This document shows, in pieces, positions 1 through 7,007 of a DNA stretch of 10,085 bases (the stretch's first letter is position 1; each line of letters begins with the position of its first letter). The DNA lies in the NCBI GenBank assembly GCA_030037575.1, contig JASHRB010000417.1, positions 1 to 10,085 on the forward strand, in the 5' to 3' direction. The DNA comes from Candidatus Sulfotelmatobacter sp. GTDB taxonomy: Bacteria > Acidobacteriota > Terriglobia > Terriglobales > Acidobacteriaceae. The notes below the pieces were generated by a model that saw nothing but the letters and a program-made list of their open reading frames with translations, did no database searches and was not told where the DNA came from. The position numbers and the translations under genes are program-made.

Positions 1-179
1 TGGGTGAGTTTTCAATCTGGCACTGGCTGTTGGTGATTGCGATCGCTCTTCTGCTCTTCGGCACCAGCAAATTCGCCGCCGTCGGCAAAGGCCTGGGCGA
101 GGGCATCCGTAACTTCAAGCAGGCGATGAAAGAACCGGAAGAAAAAAAGAAAGAAACTGAAATAGAAAAAAAAGCTTAG
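1..179 (+). CDS. tatA: TatA/TatE-family twin-arginine translocase subunit (first base of start codon missing)
   Basis: This small membrane protein oligomerises to form the pore of the Tat system, which exports folded proteins carrying twin-arginine signal peptides. The window opens on 'tg' of the presumed ATG, so only one base is missing; the protein is 59 residues and ends at TAG 177-179. It begins MGEFSIWHWLLVIAIALLLF, a short periplasmic end running into one transmembrane helix (about residues 8-20). The family hinge follows (FGTSKFAAVGKGLGEGIRNFK, about 20-40), where FG and the G-x-G-L-G-E amphipathic helix are typical. The tail is short and rich in Lys and Glu. Length and layout fit TatA/TatE rather than TatB, which has a longer tail. 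Its stop overlaps the convergent maf stop by four bases. Upstream context is outside the window, so tatB/tatC linkage cannot be judged. Confidence 0.93.
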   Translation, partial: GEFSIWHWLLVIAIALLLFGTSKFAAVGKGLGEGIRNFKQAMKEPEEKKKETEIEKKA

Positions 180-733
180 CCCACTCCGCTGTCGCGCAAC
201 ATCGAGGTGACCCGGGCAAGGGGCAAACCGACCACGTTTGTGTAGTCACCTTCGATGCGCCTAATCCACCGCCAAGCAATTCCTTGAATGGCATAGGCTC
301 CGGCCTTATCCAGCGGCTCGCCCGTGGCAATGTAGTCCCGGATTTCGTCCCCGGAAATTTCTGCCATCGTCACCCCGGTGGTTTCCGAAGCCGTGACCTC
401 ACAAGCCGGGCCCAGCAGGCTCACTCCGGTGATTACGCAGTGCTCCCGTCCCGAGAGCATCCGCAACATGCGCGCGGCATCGTCTGCGTCCCGGGGTTTT
501 CCCAGCATGATGTCATCGACCACGACAATGGTGTCGGCGCCCAGCACAAAATCCTGGGGATGGAGTTGATGCACCGCCCCTGCTTTTGCGCGCGCCAGCC
601 TTTCTGCGCAGCCGCGCGCGCGCTCCCCCGCCAATGGAATTTCGGCGATATCCGCGGGCCGCACGGCAAATGCAACCCCCGCGTTTCGCAGCAATTCCTG
701 GCGGCGTGGAGAAGCAGAGGCGAGAATCAGCAT
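176..733 (-). CDS. maf: Maf family nucleoside triphosphate pyrophosphatase (YhdE-like, dTTP/UTP type)
   Basis: Maf proteins hydrolyse non-canonical or surplus nucleoside triphosphates to the monophosphate and pyrophosphate in the cytoplasm; the name comes from an older link to septum inhibition. The 185-residue product has the usual family length. It opens with the substrate-binding motif SASPRR (residues 6-11). GADTIVV (65-71) contains the catalytic Asp67, and GKP follows at 78-80. The later block SGREHCVITGV and the EPLDKAGAYAIQG block complete the active site. SASPRR rather than an S-x-SPYR form, plus the late Gln in AIQG, favours the YhdE (dTTPase/UTPase) branch over the YceF (m7GTP) branch; that branch choice is inference. 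The ATG at 731-733 starts exactly at the conserved N-terminus. I see no clear Shine-Dalgarno sequence before it. It lies downstream of, and in the same direction as, the amidohydrolase. Confidence 0.95.
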   Translation of the reverse strand: MLILASASPRRQELLRNAGVAFAVRPADIAEIPLAGERARGCAERLARAKAGAVHQLHPQDFVLGADTIVVVDDIMLGKPRDADDAARMLRMLSGREHCVITGVSLLGPACEVTASETTGVTMAEISGDEIRDYIATGEPLDKAGAYAIQGIAWRWIRRIEGDYTNVVGLPLARVTSMLRDSGVG

Positions 734-742
734 GAGGGCGAA

Positions 743-771
743 ATTTTAACGGGCTTTCCTTATTTTGTCGT
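743..771 (-). promoter_or_regulatory. Possible weak promoter directly before maf
   Basis: On the minus strand, ACGACA (771-766) lies 17 bases from TAAAAT (748-743), and the maf ATG begins nine bases further on. The -10 is good and the -35 poor. If used, the transcript would start within a few bases of the start codon, consistent with the missing Shine-Dalgarno sequence. An AT-rich hexamer here could be chance, so this is tentative. Confidence 0.3.
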
Positions 772-784
772 AAACAAGCGGAGG

Positions 785-1024
785 CTACTTCTTGTCGAAG
801 CGGTGGCCGAAATCATCGATCCTGGGATAAGCGCCTTTGGCTTCAGCTGCAGTCAGCTTTAACCCGGGCACTGTGGAGGCGACCAACATGCCGGGATGAA
901 CCTTTTCCCGCTCATTCACCCATCCATCGGCCGATTCGAGACCCGATACGTCGGTCGTCAAACCGTCAAACCTTTGGAGAAAACAGGGGGCTGGGATTAT
1001 GGCCTTGGGGTTGTATTTCCGCAA
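785..1024 (-). CDS. Hypothetical small protein or gene remnant between the amidohydrolase and maf
   Basis: An open frame of 79 codons runs from a possible TTG start at 1024 to TAG at 785-787. The frame stays open upstream to the stop at 1121-1123, overlapping the amidohydrolase end, but holds no ATG or GTG there. An internal GTG at 919 (44 residues) is an alternative start. No candidate start has a convincing ribosome site. The C-terminal half (HPGMLVASTVPGLKLT, then AYPRIDDFGHRFDKK) has a protein-like, non-repetitive composition and ends cleanly, so it may be the surviving C-terminus of a longer decayed gene. It shows no transmembrane segment or motif I recognise. The context, same strand and about 50 bases before maf, allows co-transcription. 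I do not assign a function, and the frame may not be coding at all. Confidence 0.28.
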   Translation of the reverse strand: MRKYNPKAIIPAPCFLQRFDGLTTDVSGLESADGWVNEREKVHPGMLVASTVPGLKLTAAEAKGAYPRIDDFGHRFDKK

Positions 1025-1085
1025 AACCGCATCCCCCGCCGGCGCGCGTAAGTACCGTCCGGACTGCGCCTTAATCCCCCTATCT

Positions 1086-2534
1086 TTAATTGCTGCCCAC
1101 GTGTCCGCGCACCGATTCGATCAGTTTCGCCGAATCATATCCAACCCCGTCTTTAAAGACAGTTTCGACATTCTCAATGTCCTCAATGTTCTTCGAGGGA
1201 TCGCCCTTGATCACCGCCAAATCGGCCTGCTTGCCAGCTGCAATCGTGCCAATGCGATCGAGATCGCCCAAAAATTGCGCGCCGTTGTAGGTCGCAATGT
1301 GAATCGCTTCGAGCGGCGTGAATCCCGCTTCCACAAGCAATTCAACCTCGCGTTGATCGCCGAAGCCGGCAATCACCCCGCCCATGCCGGTGGGATCAAG
1401 GCCGGCCAACAATAAACCTCCGCCTTTCGAAAATGCATATTCAAATTCCATTTCTTTCTTGAACTCGGCCGGCCAGGGCGAGACGTCAGTCCCAAACATC
1501 TCTTTCAGCCGCGCCGAATCGCTTGCTCGAACTCGATTCCACAGCAGCGCCCTTTGCGCATCCGCACCGAGCGCATCCATCACCCGCTTTTCCAATGTCG
1601 GGCGCCCCGTAAAGCTGCCCATCTCAAACACCGGCAACGTCGAGGTGACCGCCACGTGATGCTGAATCAAATACTGGATCGTATCGTGCAGCGGCCCCGC
1701 ATTTACGTCCAGTTGCGCAACCAGCTTCGGATCCTCCGCCCGCTCGGGACACACGCCCGGCTTTTTGTCGGAGAAAAATTCCGTGTCCACAAAAATTCCG
1801 TGTTCCAGGTCATCAATGCCCAGATCCGCCGCCTCCTTGAAACCGATCGAGCACAAATGTCCGGTTACCTTGGCCCCGCGTTTATGGGCCGCTTTGACGG
1901 CCGCTCGAAGCTCATCCGGGGTGATGAACATGTACGCCTTGAAATTGTCCACGCCTTCATCCATCCAATAATTCACCGTGCGGGTGGCGTCGTCGGCTCC
2001 GGTGAGCTGATGCATTTGCAACGCCCACGAACCCGCGCCTTCCAGATACGGCCCGGTCACATGCATCTTCGGGCCGGGCATTTCGCCGGCGTCGATTTTC
2101 TTCTTGATTTCCAGGTCCGCGTAAGGTTCCAGCGATCCTGTGGTGCGAATCGTCGTCACCCCCCCGGCCAGATACAGGCGCGGAAAGCTGTATGCCATCT
2201 CTCCAAAAACGGCGTTGCCTTCGGGATAAAACATGTGATCGTGCATGCCCACCAGTCCGGGAATGACCGTGTACCCTGCAAGATCGAGGGTTTGTGCGTC
2301 TGGGGGGAGGTTTGCCGATGCCGCATCAGAGACCGATTGGATTTTCCCGTGCGCAAGAACTATGGTCTGATCTTCCCGCACCGCCGCGCCCGTGCCGTCA
2401 ATCACGCGCACATGAGTAAGCGCAACCACAGGAGCCTCGACTTTGACAAATCCTTGGACCACCGGCGAAAGGTTTTGTGAGAATGCCAGGCTGGAGAACA
2501 GCCAGCAGACCAGGGCCAAAAAGCATTTCCCCAT
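1086..2534 (-). CDS. Exported metal-dependent amidohydrolase (imidazolonepropionase/prolidase-like)
   Basis: The 482-residue product belongs to the amidohydrolase superfamily, zinc-type hydrolases acting on amide or peptide-like bonds; the true substrate cannot be read from the sequence. Residues 1-19 form a Sec signal peptide (hydrophobic core LALVCWLFSSLAF, likely cleavage near Ser19-Gln20), so it probably acts in the periplasm. The mature protein begins with the family's small beta domain (VRVIDGTG, about 42-49). Then come the metal ligands: His98-x-His100 in GMHDHMF, a probable carboxylated Lys199 (NFKAY), His226 (TGHLC), His245 (LEHGIF) and Asp380 (GLDPTG). The closing strand GKQADLAVIKGDP is also typical. 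The frame is open upstream to 2903, but that part belongs to a decayed VOC gene; ATG 2534 is chosen because it gives the signal peptide and has an AGGTGA ribosome site. Gene order suggests it could be read through into maf. Confidence 0.92.
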   Translation of the reverse strand: MGKCFLALVCWLFSSLAFSQNLSPVVQGFVKVEAPVVALTHVRVIDGTGAAVREDQTIVLAHGKIQSVSDAASANLPPDAQTLDLAGYTVIPGLVGMHDHMFYPEGNAVFGEMAYSFPRLYLAGGVTTIRTTGSLEPYADLEIKKKIDAGEMPGPKMHVTGPYLEGAGSWALQMHQLTGADDATRTVNYWMDEGVDNFKAYMFITPDELRAAVKAAHKRGAKVTGHLCSIGFKEAADLGIDDLEHGIFVDTEFFSDKKPGVCPERAEDPKLVAQLDVNAGPLHDTIQYLIQHHVAVTSTLPVFEMGSFTGRPTLEKRVMDALGADAQRALLWNRVRASDSARLKEMFGTDVSPWPAEFKKEMEFEYAFSKGGGLLLAGLDPTGMGGVIAGFGDQREVELLVEAGFTPLEAIHIATYNGAQFLGDLDRIGTIAAGKQADLAVIKGDPSKNIEDIENVETVFKDGVGYDSAKLIESVRGHVGSN

Positions 2535-2539
2535 ATCGC

Positions 2540-2545
2540 TCACCT
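2540..2545 (-). promoter_or_regulatory. Ribosome binding site fixing the amidohydrolase start
   Basis: AGGTGA on the minus strand sits five bases before ATG 2534. It supports this start over the in-frame upstream codons, which reach back into the VOC remnant. Confidence 0.7.
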
Positions 2546-2646
2546 GCGAAGGATATTCAAGGGAGAGATTGTACCGGAAAGCGTTGTTCTCTTTCGATGC
2601 AATGGCGTCGTCCCCAGCGTGACAGAGAGTCGGCATGGCGGGCGGC

Positions 2647-2903
2647 TCATGGGCCGATCGGTTCGATGCGGTTTCCAAAGGGGTTGCCCATCTGGCATCG
2701 TCGCTGCCGGGCAAAGCCGGATGCGCCTTTTTCGCCGGCCGAAAATCATCTTCGACGCCAAGATGAATCTGCCCCCTTCCCCTCTCCAACCAGTATCCCC
2801 CGCGTGGGGCGAGTTCCGCCGGTTTCGCCACCTCTTTCACTGCCAGTAAATCTTGATAGAGAATGCGTGCCTGCCGTCTTCTTCCCTTCGTTTTAATGTG
2901 CAA
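2647..2903 (-). pseudogene. Decayed VOC-family (glyoxalase / bleomycin-resistance-like) gene
   Basis: On the minus strand just upstream of the amidohydrolase, one frame reads [19 protein letters not shown] and then GGYWLERGRGQIHLGVEDDF, RPAKKAHPAL. This is the first half of a single-domain VOC protein, including the metal-ligand His in QIHLGV and the typical DFRPAKKAHPAL stretch. The usual C-terminal end, NPFGNRIEPIGP followed by TGA at 2647-2649, is also present but in another frame and only about 10 codons later. Intact relatives have roughly 25-35 residues between AHPAL and the GNRIE motif, so an internal deletion plus a frameshift is inferred. The N-terminal beta strand with the first His ligand (usually DHVQLAMP-like) is also eroded. 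About 85 codons remain of an expected 115-125. The first frame happens to be open into the amidohydrolase, which could mislead automatic annotation into a 605-residue fusion. Confidence 0.75.
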
Positions 2904-2976
2904 AGCCGAGGGACTCCGCCTCCGGCCGCCTCCGCGGACGCGGCTCTTTCCAGGCCCATCGCCCGCCGAGCCAGCC

Positions 2977-2985
2977 TGCTAAAAT
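2977..2985 (+). promoter_or_regulatory. Extended -10 promoter of lepA
   Basis: TGCTAAAAT is a TGn-TAAAAT extended -10 element ending 20 bases before the lepA ATG. There is no matching -35 (the 17-base position reads CATCGC-like), as is common with extended -10 promoters. The predicted transcript would begin around 2991-2993, leaving a leader of only about 13-15 bases, and no Shine-Dalgarno sequence is visible in it. Confidence 0.5.
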
Positions 2986-3005
2986 CGATCCTTAGCCCGC
3001 ATCGC

Positions 3006-4814
3006 ATGGACGCTTCCTACATCCGCAACTTCGCGATCATCGCGCACATCGACCACGGCAAGTCCACGCTGGCCGACCGCCTGCTCGAGCTCACCGGATC
3101 GCTGACGGCGCGCGAAATGCAGGCCCAGGTTCTCGACTCCATGGATCTCGAGCGCGAGCGTGGCATCACCATCAAAGCCCACGCCGTGCGCATGATGTAC
3201 ACGGCCAAAAACGGACAGACCTATCAGCTCAATTTGATCGACACGCCCGGCCACGTCGATTTTTCTTACGAAGTCTCGCGCTCGCTCGCTTCCTGCGAAG
3301 GCGCGTTGCTCGTGGTCGATGCCTCGCAGGGCGTCGAGGCGCAAACCCTGGCGAACGCGTATCTGGCCATCAACAACGGTCTCGAAATCATCCCGGTCAT
3401 CAACAAGATTGATCTGCAAAGCGCCGACGTGCCGCGCACGAAAGAAATGATCGAAGGCGCGGTCGGCCTCGAGGCCTCCGACGCCGTGCTCATCAGCGCC
3501 AAAACCGGTCAGGGCGTTCCCCACGTGCTCGAAGCCATCGTCAAGCGCGTGCCCCCGCCCAAAGGCAATCCCGAAAACCGGCTCCAGGCGCTGATTTTCG
3601 ACTCCTGGTTCGATTCTTATCGCGGCGTGATTGTTCTCACCCGGGTATTTGAAGGCCGGCTGCGCAAGGGACAAAAGATTCGCCTGTGGTCGAACAGCCG
3701 CGTGTTCGACATCGAAGCGCTGGGCGTAATGACGCCCAAGCCAGTCGACGTTGATGAACTGAAAGCCGGCGAGGCCGGATTCCTCATCGCAAATATCAAG
3801 AACGTCGCCGACACGAAAATCGGCGACACCATCACCGACGAGGCCCATCCCGCCATCGAAGCTCTTCCCGGCTTTGAAGAAATCAAGCCGATGGTCTTCG
3901 CCGGCCTGTACACCGTCGATTCGCACGAGCACACGCGCCTGCGCGAGGCGCTCGAAAAATTGCGCTTGAACGATTCGTCGTTTTTCTTCGAGCCGGAAAG
4001 CTCCGCCGCCCTCGGTTTCGGCTTCCGTTGCGGTTTTCTCGGACTACTTCACATGGAAATCATTCAGCAGCGCCTGGAGCGCGAGTTCGCGCTTGATTTG
4101 ATTACGACTGCTCCCGGGGTCCGCTACAAGGTCAGGAAAACCGACGGCGAACTGATCGAAGTCGATAATCCATCGCGCTGGCCGGATCCCAGCGAAATCG
4201 CAAAAGTCGAAGAGCCGGTCATCCTCGCAACCATCCTCAGCAACGAAGAATATGTCGGTGGAATCCTGAAGTTGGTGGAAGAAAAGCGCGGCCAGCAGAA
4301 AACTTTCGAATACGTCAGCTCGTCGCGCGTAATGTTGCACTATGAGTTACCGCTGAACGAAATCGTTCTCGACTTCTACGACCGGCTCAAAACCGTTTCG
4401 CGCGGCTACGCTTCCCTCGACTATCACCTCGCCGGATATTGGGAATCGCCGATGGTCAAGCTCGATATCCTCGTGGCCGGCGAGCCGGTCGATGCGCTGT
4501 CGATCATCGTGCACCGCGAGTTTGCTTACGAGCGGGGCAAAGCTTTGGTTTCGAAAATGCGCCAGCTTATTCCCCGGCAAATGTTCGAGGTGCCCATCCA
4601 GGCTTCCATCGGGGCGAAGATCATCGCCCGCGAAACGGTTTCCGCCATGCGCAAAAACGTCCTCGCCAAATGCTACGGCGGCGACATTACCCGCAAGCGC
4701 AAATTGCTCGAAAAGCAGAAGGAAGGCAAAAAGCGCATGAAGCGCATCGGCCGTGTCGACATCCCCCAGGAAGCATTTTTAGCGGTTCTGAAGGTGGGCG
4801 AAGACAGCGACTGA
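3006..4814 (+). CDS. lepA: Elongation factor 4 (ribosome back-translocase / LepA GTPase)
   Basis: LepA is a translational GTPase that binds the ribosome and helps translation or 30S maturation under stress. The product is 602 residues, close to the family norm of about 600. All GTPase boxes are present: AHIDHGKST (residues 13-21), RGITIK (52-57), DTPGH (79-83), NKID (133-136) and SAKTG near 165. EF-G-like domains follow, and the LepA-specific C-terminal domain is complete, with the basic stretch [19 protein letters not shown] near the end. LepA lacks EF-G domain IV, and none is seen. The frame is open upstream to an ATG at 2853, but residues there are low-quality and overlap the VOC remnant; ATG 3006 gives the conserved start [19 protein letters not shown]. 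In this window lepA stands alone on its strand, convergent with dnaB. Confidence 0.98.
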   Translation: MDASYIRNFAIIAHIDHGKSTLADRLLELTGSLTAREMQAQVLDSMDLERERGITIKAHAVRMMYTAKNGQTYQLNLIDTPGHVDFSYEVSRSLASCEGALLVVDASQGVEAQTLANAYLAINNGLEIIPVINKIDLQSADVPRTKEMIEGAVGLEASDAVLISAKTGQGVPHVLEAIVKRVPPPKGNPENRLQALIFDSWFDSYRGVIVLTRVFEGRLRKGQKIRLWSNSRVFDIEALGVMTPKPVDVDELKAGEAGFLIANIKNVADTKIGDTITDEAHPAIEALPGFEEIKPMVFAGLYTVDSHEHTRLREALEKLRLNDSSFFFEPESSAALGFGFRCGFLGLLHMEIIQQRLEREFALDLITTAPGVRYKVRKTDGELIEVDNPSRWPDPSEIAKVEEPVILATILSNEEYVGGILKLVEEKRGQQKTFEYVSSSRVMLHYELPLNEIVLDFYDRLKTVSRGYASLDYHLAGYWESPMVKLDILVAGEPVDALSIIVHREFAYERGKALVSKMRQLIPRQMFEVPIQASIGAKIIARETVSAMRKNVLAKCYGGDITRKRKLLEKQKEGKKRMKRIGRVDIPQEAFLAVLKVGEDSD

Positions 4815-5216
4815 ATCTGAATCGGGGTTTCGCCCATTTTTGCTTCGCTGGAAAGAAATCCTGCGACGTTAGGCGACCATGCTTCCCGTGGTTCCGGGGC
4901 AGGTGCACGGCTTCGACCGACTCCTCTGTTCCCACAGACCAGCTGCTGGTTGCGCTGCCCCGACGAACGCGGGCGAGCGGCCGAGGGCAAGCAAAACCCC
5001 CCGGTTAGGGTCGATGACCGGATGCTTTAACGGCGATCAGAGACGGCCATGGAACATCCGCCCGCCCCGCGACTTCGACCGCAATGGCCAGGAACCCTGC
5101 TGTTCCGCGGGACCGTTTCAAACCGGAAATGTGCAAAACCCTAAAAGGCGATTCCTCCCCCGCGAATCGACCGGTCGGTGCGTCAATGCCAAGCAAGTTG
5201 CCTAACTGATTACTAT
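4815..5216 (+). other. Convergent intergenic region after lepA, no gene recognised
   Basis: No frame here gives a recognisable protein. A weak terminator-like element follows lepA (4833-4854: GGG, short loop, CCC, then a T run), but the stem is only three base pairs. A longer imperfect inverted repeat spans about 4948-5000: GGTT and TGCCC on the left against GGGCA and AACC on the right, with small internal loops. Several short palindromes follow (for example gaccggtc near 5168-5178). The stretch could hold terminators, a structured RNA or a degenerate repeat, and I cannot decide between these. Confidence 0.4.
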
Positions 5217-5399
5217 TCAGAGCGTTAGAGAAGAGAAACAAATGAAAGTGATGCCGGTCTCGCCCTTTTTCAAAGGCTTCGGGCAATCATGGTTCATAGT
5301 TCCACAATCTTTTCCACAGTCAAATCGCCCCCCCTCAAATAACTCTCGGCAGCTAAGGTAGTTACCAGCCAAAACTACAGCGATTCCTGTACAAAGCAT
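5217..5399 (-). CDS. Possible 60-residue Cys-rich small protein coupled to dnaB
   Basis: A 60-codon frame starts at ATG 5399-5397, overlapping the dnaB TAA by one base (TAATG), and ends at TGA 5217-5219. The last dnaB codons supply a GGAGGA sequence at good spacing, so translational coupling is possible. The product would begin with a hydrophobic stretch (MLCTGIAVVLAGNYLSC) and contain six cysteines, three of them in FDCGKDCGTMNHDC. Against a real gene: third-codon-position GC is clearly lower than in dnaB, and the GGAGGA may exist only because dnaB ends in Glu-Glu. The frame also contains a DnaA-box-like sequence on the opposite strand. I recognise no family. It is a candidate only. Confidence 0.25.
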   Translation of the reverse strand: MLCTGIAVVLAGNYLSCRELFEGGRFDCGKDCGTMNHDCPKPLKKGETGITFICFSSLTL

Positions 5400-6763
5400 T
5401 ATTCCTCCGGCGCCCGCCCTCCCTCGACCAGCGTTTCGAAGCGCGTGCAATTTTTCAAGAAGGCGAGATTCACCCGCCCAGTCGGACCGTTGCGCTGCTT
5501 GCCGATAATGATCTCCGCCCGCCCCTGCAAATCCGCATCATCCTGCTTATAAACTTCTTCGCGGAAGATAAACATCACGAGATCGGCATCCTGCTCAATC
5601 GAGCCCGACTCGCGCAAGTCCGCAAGTTGTGGACGATGATCGCCGCCGCGGCTCTCCGGCGCACGGCTCAATTGCGAAAGCGCAATCAGCGGTACGCTGA
5701 GTTCCTTTGCCAGCGCTTTCAGTCCGCGCGAAATCGCCGAGACTTCCTGCGTTCGATTTTCGTAGCGCTTGCTCCCGCTCGACATCAACTGCAAATAATC
5801 GACAATCAGCAAATCGAGTTTGCCCTGCGACTGCTTCAGCCGCCGCGCCTTGGCGCGAATCTCGCTCAAGGAAATCCCCGGCGTATCGTCAATAAAAATC
5901 GGGGCATGCGCCAGTTGTTCCATGGCGCGCACCAGTTTGCGCGTGTCATCTTGCCACAACGAGCCGGTACGCACTTTGTGCGCGTCGACTCTCGCCTGCG
6001 AGCAGAGCAAGCGCATCAGCAACGCCTCGCGCGACATTTCCAGCGAAAACACTCCCACGACCTGCTGAGCTTCTACCGCCGCGTTCTCTGCAATGTTCAT
6101 GGCAAATGCAGTTTTGCCCATCGATGGCCGGGCCGCAATAATGACCAGATCCGAGCGCTGCAACCCGCTGGTCATTTCATCAAGATCGGTGTAATGGGTG
6201 GCGAGACCGGTGATGCGCTGCCCGCGCTGCAACAAGGCATCGATCGAGCCGAAGGATTCCCGGACAATTTCCTGCACGCCCAGAAACCCGCGCCCGATGC
6301 GCTTTTCGGAAAGCTGGAAAATCGCCGCTTCCGCATCATTCAAAACTTCTTCCGCCGCATCCGACTGATCCGATGCCCGCGCAATCGCCGTGTTGGCCGC
6401 GTGAATCAACCCTCGCAGCAGCGCCTTGTCGCGAACAATCTTGACGTAGTGCTCGATGCTCGGCCGGTCGGGAACTCCATGCAGCAGACTGGAAACATAA
6501 GCCACATCGCCGATCGCCTGCAGCTCTTTGTGCCGCTCAAGCTCATCCACCAGCGTGATCATGTCGATGGGCCGCGAAGATTCGGCCAGGTCGACCATGC
6601 GCGAATAAATGCGCCGGTGCGAGTCGAGCGAAAAATCCTCGATCGCCAGATGTTCCGCAGCCTGGTTATATGCAAAGTTGTCGAGCAGGATGGCGCCGAG
6701 AATGGATCGCTCGGCTTCTACATTCGCCGGAAGGGTGCTGCTGGAGTAATCGGTGGTGGCCAT
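5399..6763 (-). CDS. dnaB: Replicative DNA helicase DnaB
   Basis: DnaB is the hexameric 5'-3' helicase that unwinds DNA at the replication fork and recruits DnaG primase. The product is 454 residues, a normal family length. The N-terminal helical domain (about 10-110) begins with the typical LPANVEAERSILGAILLD. A linker follows, then the RecA-like motor: Walker A ARPSMGKTA (211-219), the catalytic Glu in SLEMS (240-244), Walker B LDLLIVDYLQL (316-326), the ALSQLSR sensor (361-367) and DLRESGSIEQDADLVMFIFR with the Arg-finger region (382-401). No intein interrupts it. ATG 6763 is the only start giving a complete N-terminus. A strong promoter lies about 30 bases upstream, but no clear Shine-Dalgarno sequence is seen. 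It lies in the same direction as rpoD and dnaG, whose product is its fork partner. Confidence 0.98.
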   Translation of the reverse strand: MATTDYSSSTLPANVEAERSILGAILLDNFAYNQAAEHLAIEDFSLDSHRRIYSRMVDLAESSRPIDMITLVDELERHKELQAIGDVAYVSSLLHGVPDRPSIEHYVKIVRDKALLRGLIHAANTAIARASDQSDAAEEVLNDAEAAIFQLSEKRIGRGFLGVQEIVRESFGSIDALLQRGQRITGLATHYTDLDEMTSGLQRSDLVIIAARPSMGKTAFAMNIAENAAVEAQQVVGVFSLEMSREALLMRLLCSQARVDAHKVRTGSLWQDDTRKLVRAMEQLAHAPIFIDDTPGISLSEIRAKARRLKQSQGKLDLLIVDYLQLMSSGSKRYENRTQEVSAISRGLKALAKELSVPLIALSQLSRAPESRGGDHRPQLADLRESGSIEQDADLVMFIFREEVYKQDDADLQGRAEIIIGKQRNGPTGRVNLAFLKNCTRFETLVEGGRAPEE

Positions 6764-6798
6764 GACGCGAACATTACTTTCGCGGAAATCTGGGCTTC

Positions 6799-6827
6799 AG
6801 CATAAGCGAATAGAAGGCGAATGTCAA
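6799..6827 (-). promoter_or_regulatory. Sigma-70-type promoter of dnaB
   Basis: Minus strand TTGACA (6827-6822), a 17-base spacer, then TATGCT (6804-6799). The -35 and spacing are perfect and the -10 is good. Transcription would start near 6792, giving a dnaB leader of about 29 bases. It makes dnaB independent of rpoD, more than 750 bases upstream. Confidence 0.75.
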
Positions 6828-6969
6828 ATCGATTTTGTGAAGCAGCTGTAAAGCTCGGGGCTTTGCCGTGGAAACCGTTCGAAAAGAAGTCGATTCCTCT
6901 ACTCGCTGAGAGAAACCCCTGGGCCCCGTCTCCTCCCCGGAGCCAGGCTCCGCAAAATAAGCCGCTCGA

Positions 6970-7007
6970 AAAACAAATGCGGCCCCGGCCAGCCACCGGA
7001 GCCGCAT
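6970..7007 (-). terminator. Intrinsic terminator on the minus strand
   Basis: Read on the minus strand, ATGCGGC (7007-7001) pairs with GCCGCAT (6984-6978). After a single mismatch, CCGG pairs with CCGG. The stem is followed at once by TTGTTTTT (6977-6970). A GC-rich 11-pair stem with a T run is a classic Rho-independent terminator. It would end a transcript coming from rpoD or from an unidentified RNA in 7010-7400, before the dnaB promoter. Confidence 0.65.

Noticed and set aside
1554..2480. 308-codon open frame on the plus strand inside the amidohydrolase
   Set aside because: It is antisense to a clearly conserved gene and has a His/Arg-rich composition typical of a shadow frame. The same applies to the 501-codon frame opposite rpoD (7636-9141) and the 392-codon frame opposite dnaB.
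1086..2903. A 605-residue amidohydrolase starting near 2903
   Set aside because: The first 123 residues contain VOC-domain remains and precede a perfect signal peptide start with its own AGGTGA site at 2534.
2853..3005. A 51-residue N-terminal extension of LepA
   Set aside because: LepA proteins begin at the [23 protein letters not shown] sequence. The extension is low-complexity and lies over the VOC remnant and the lepA promoter.
6938..6952. Small palindrome CGGAGCC-A-GGCTCCG as a terminator
   Set aside because: No T run follows it on either strand.
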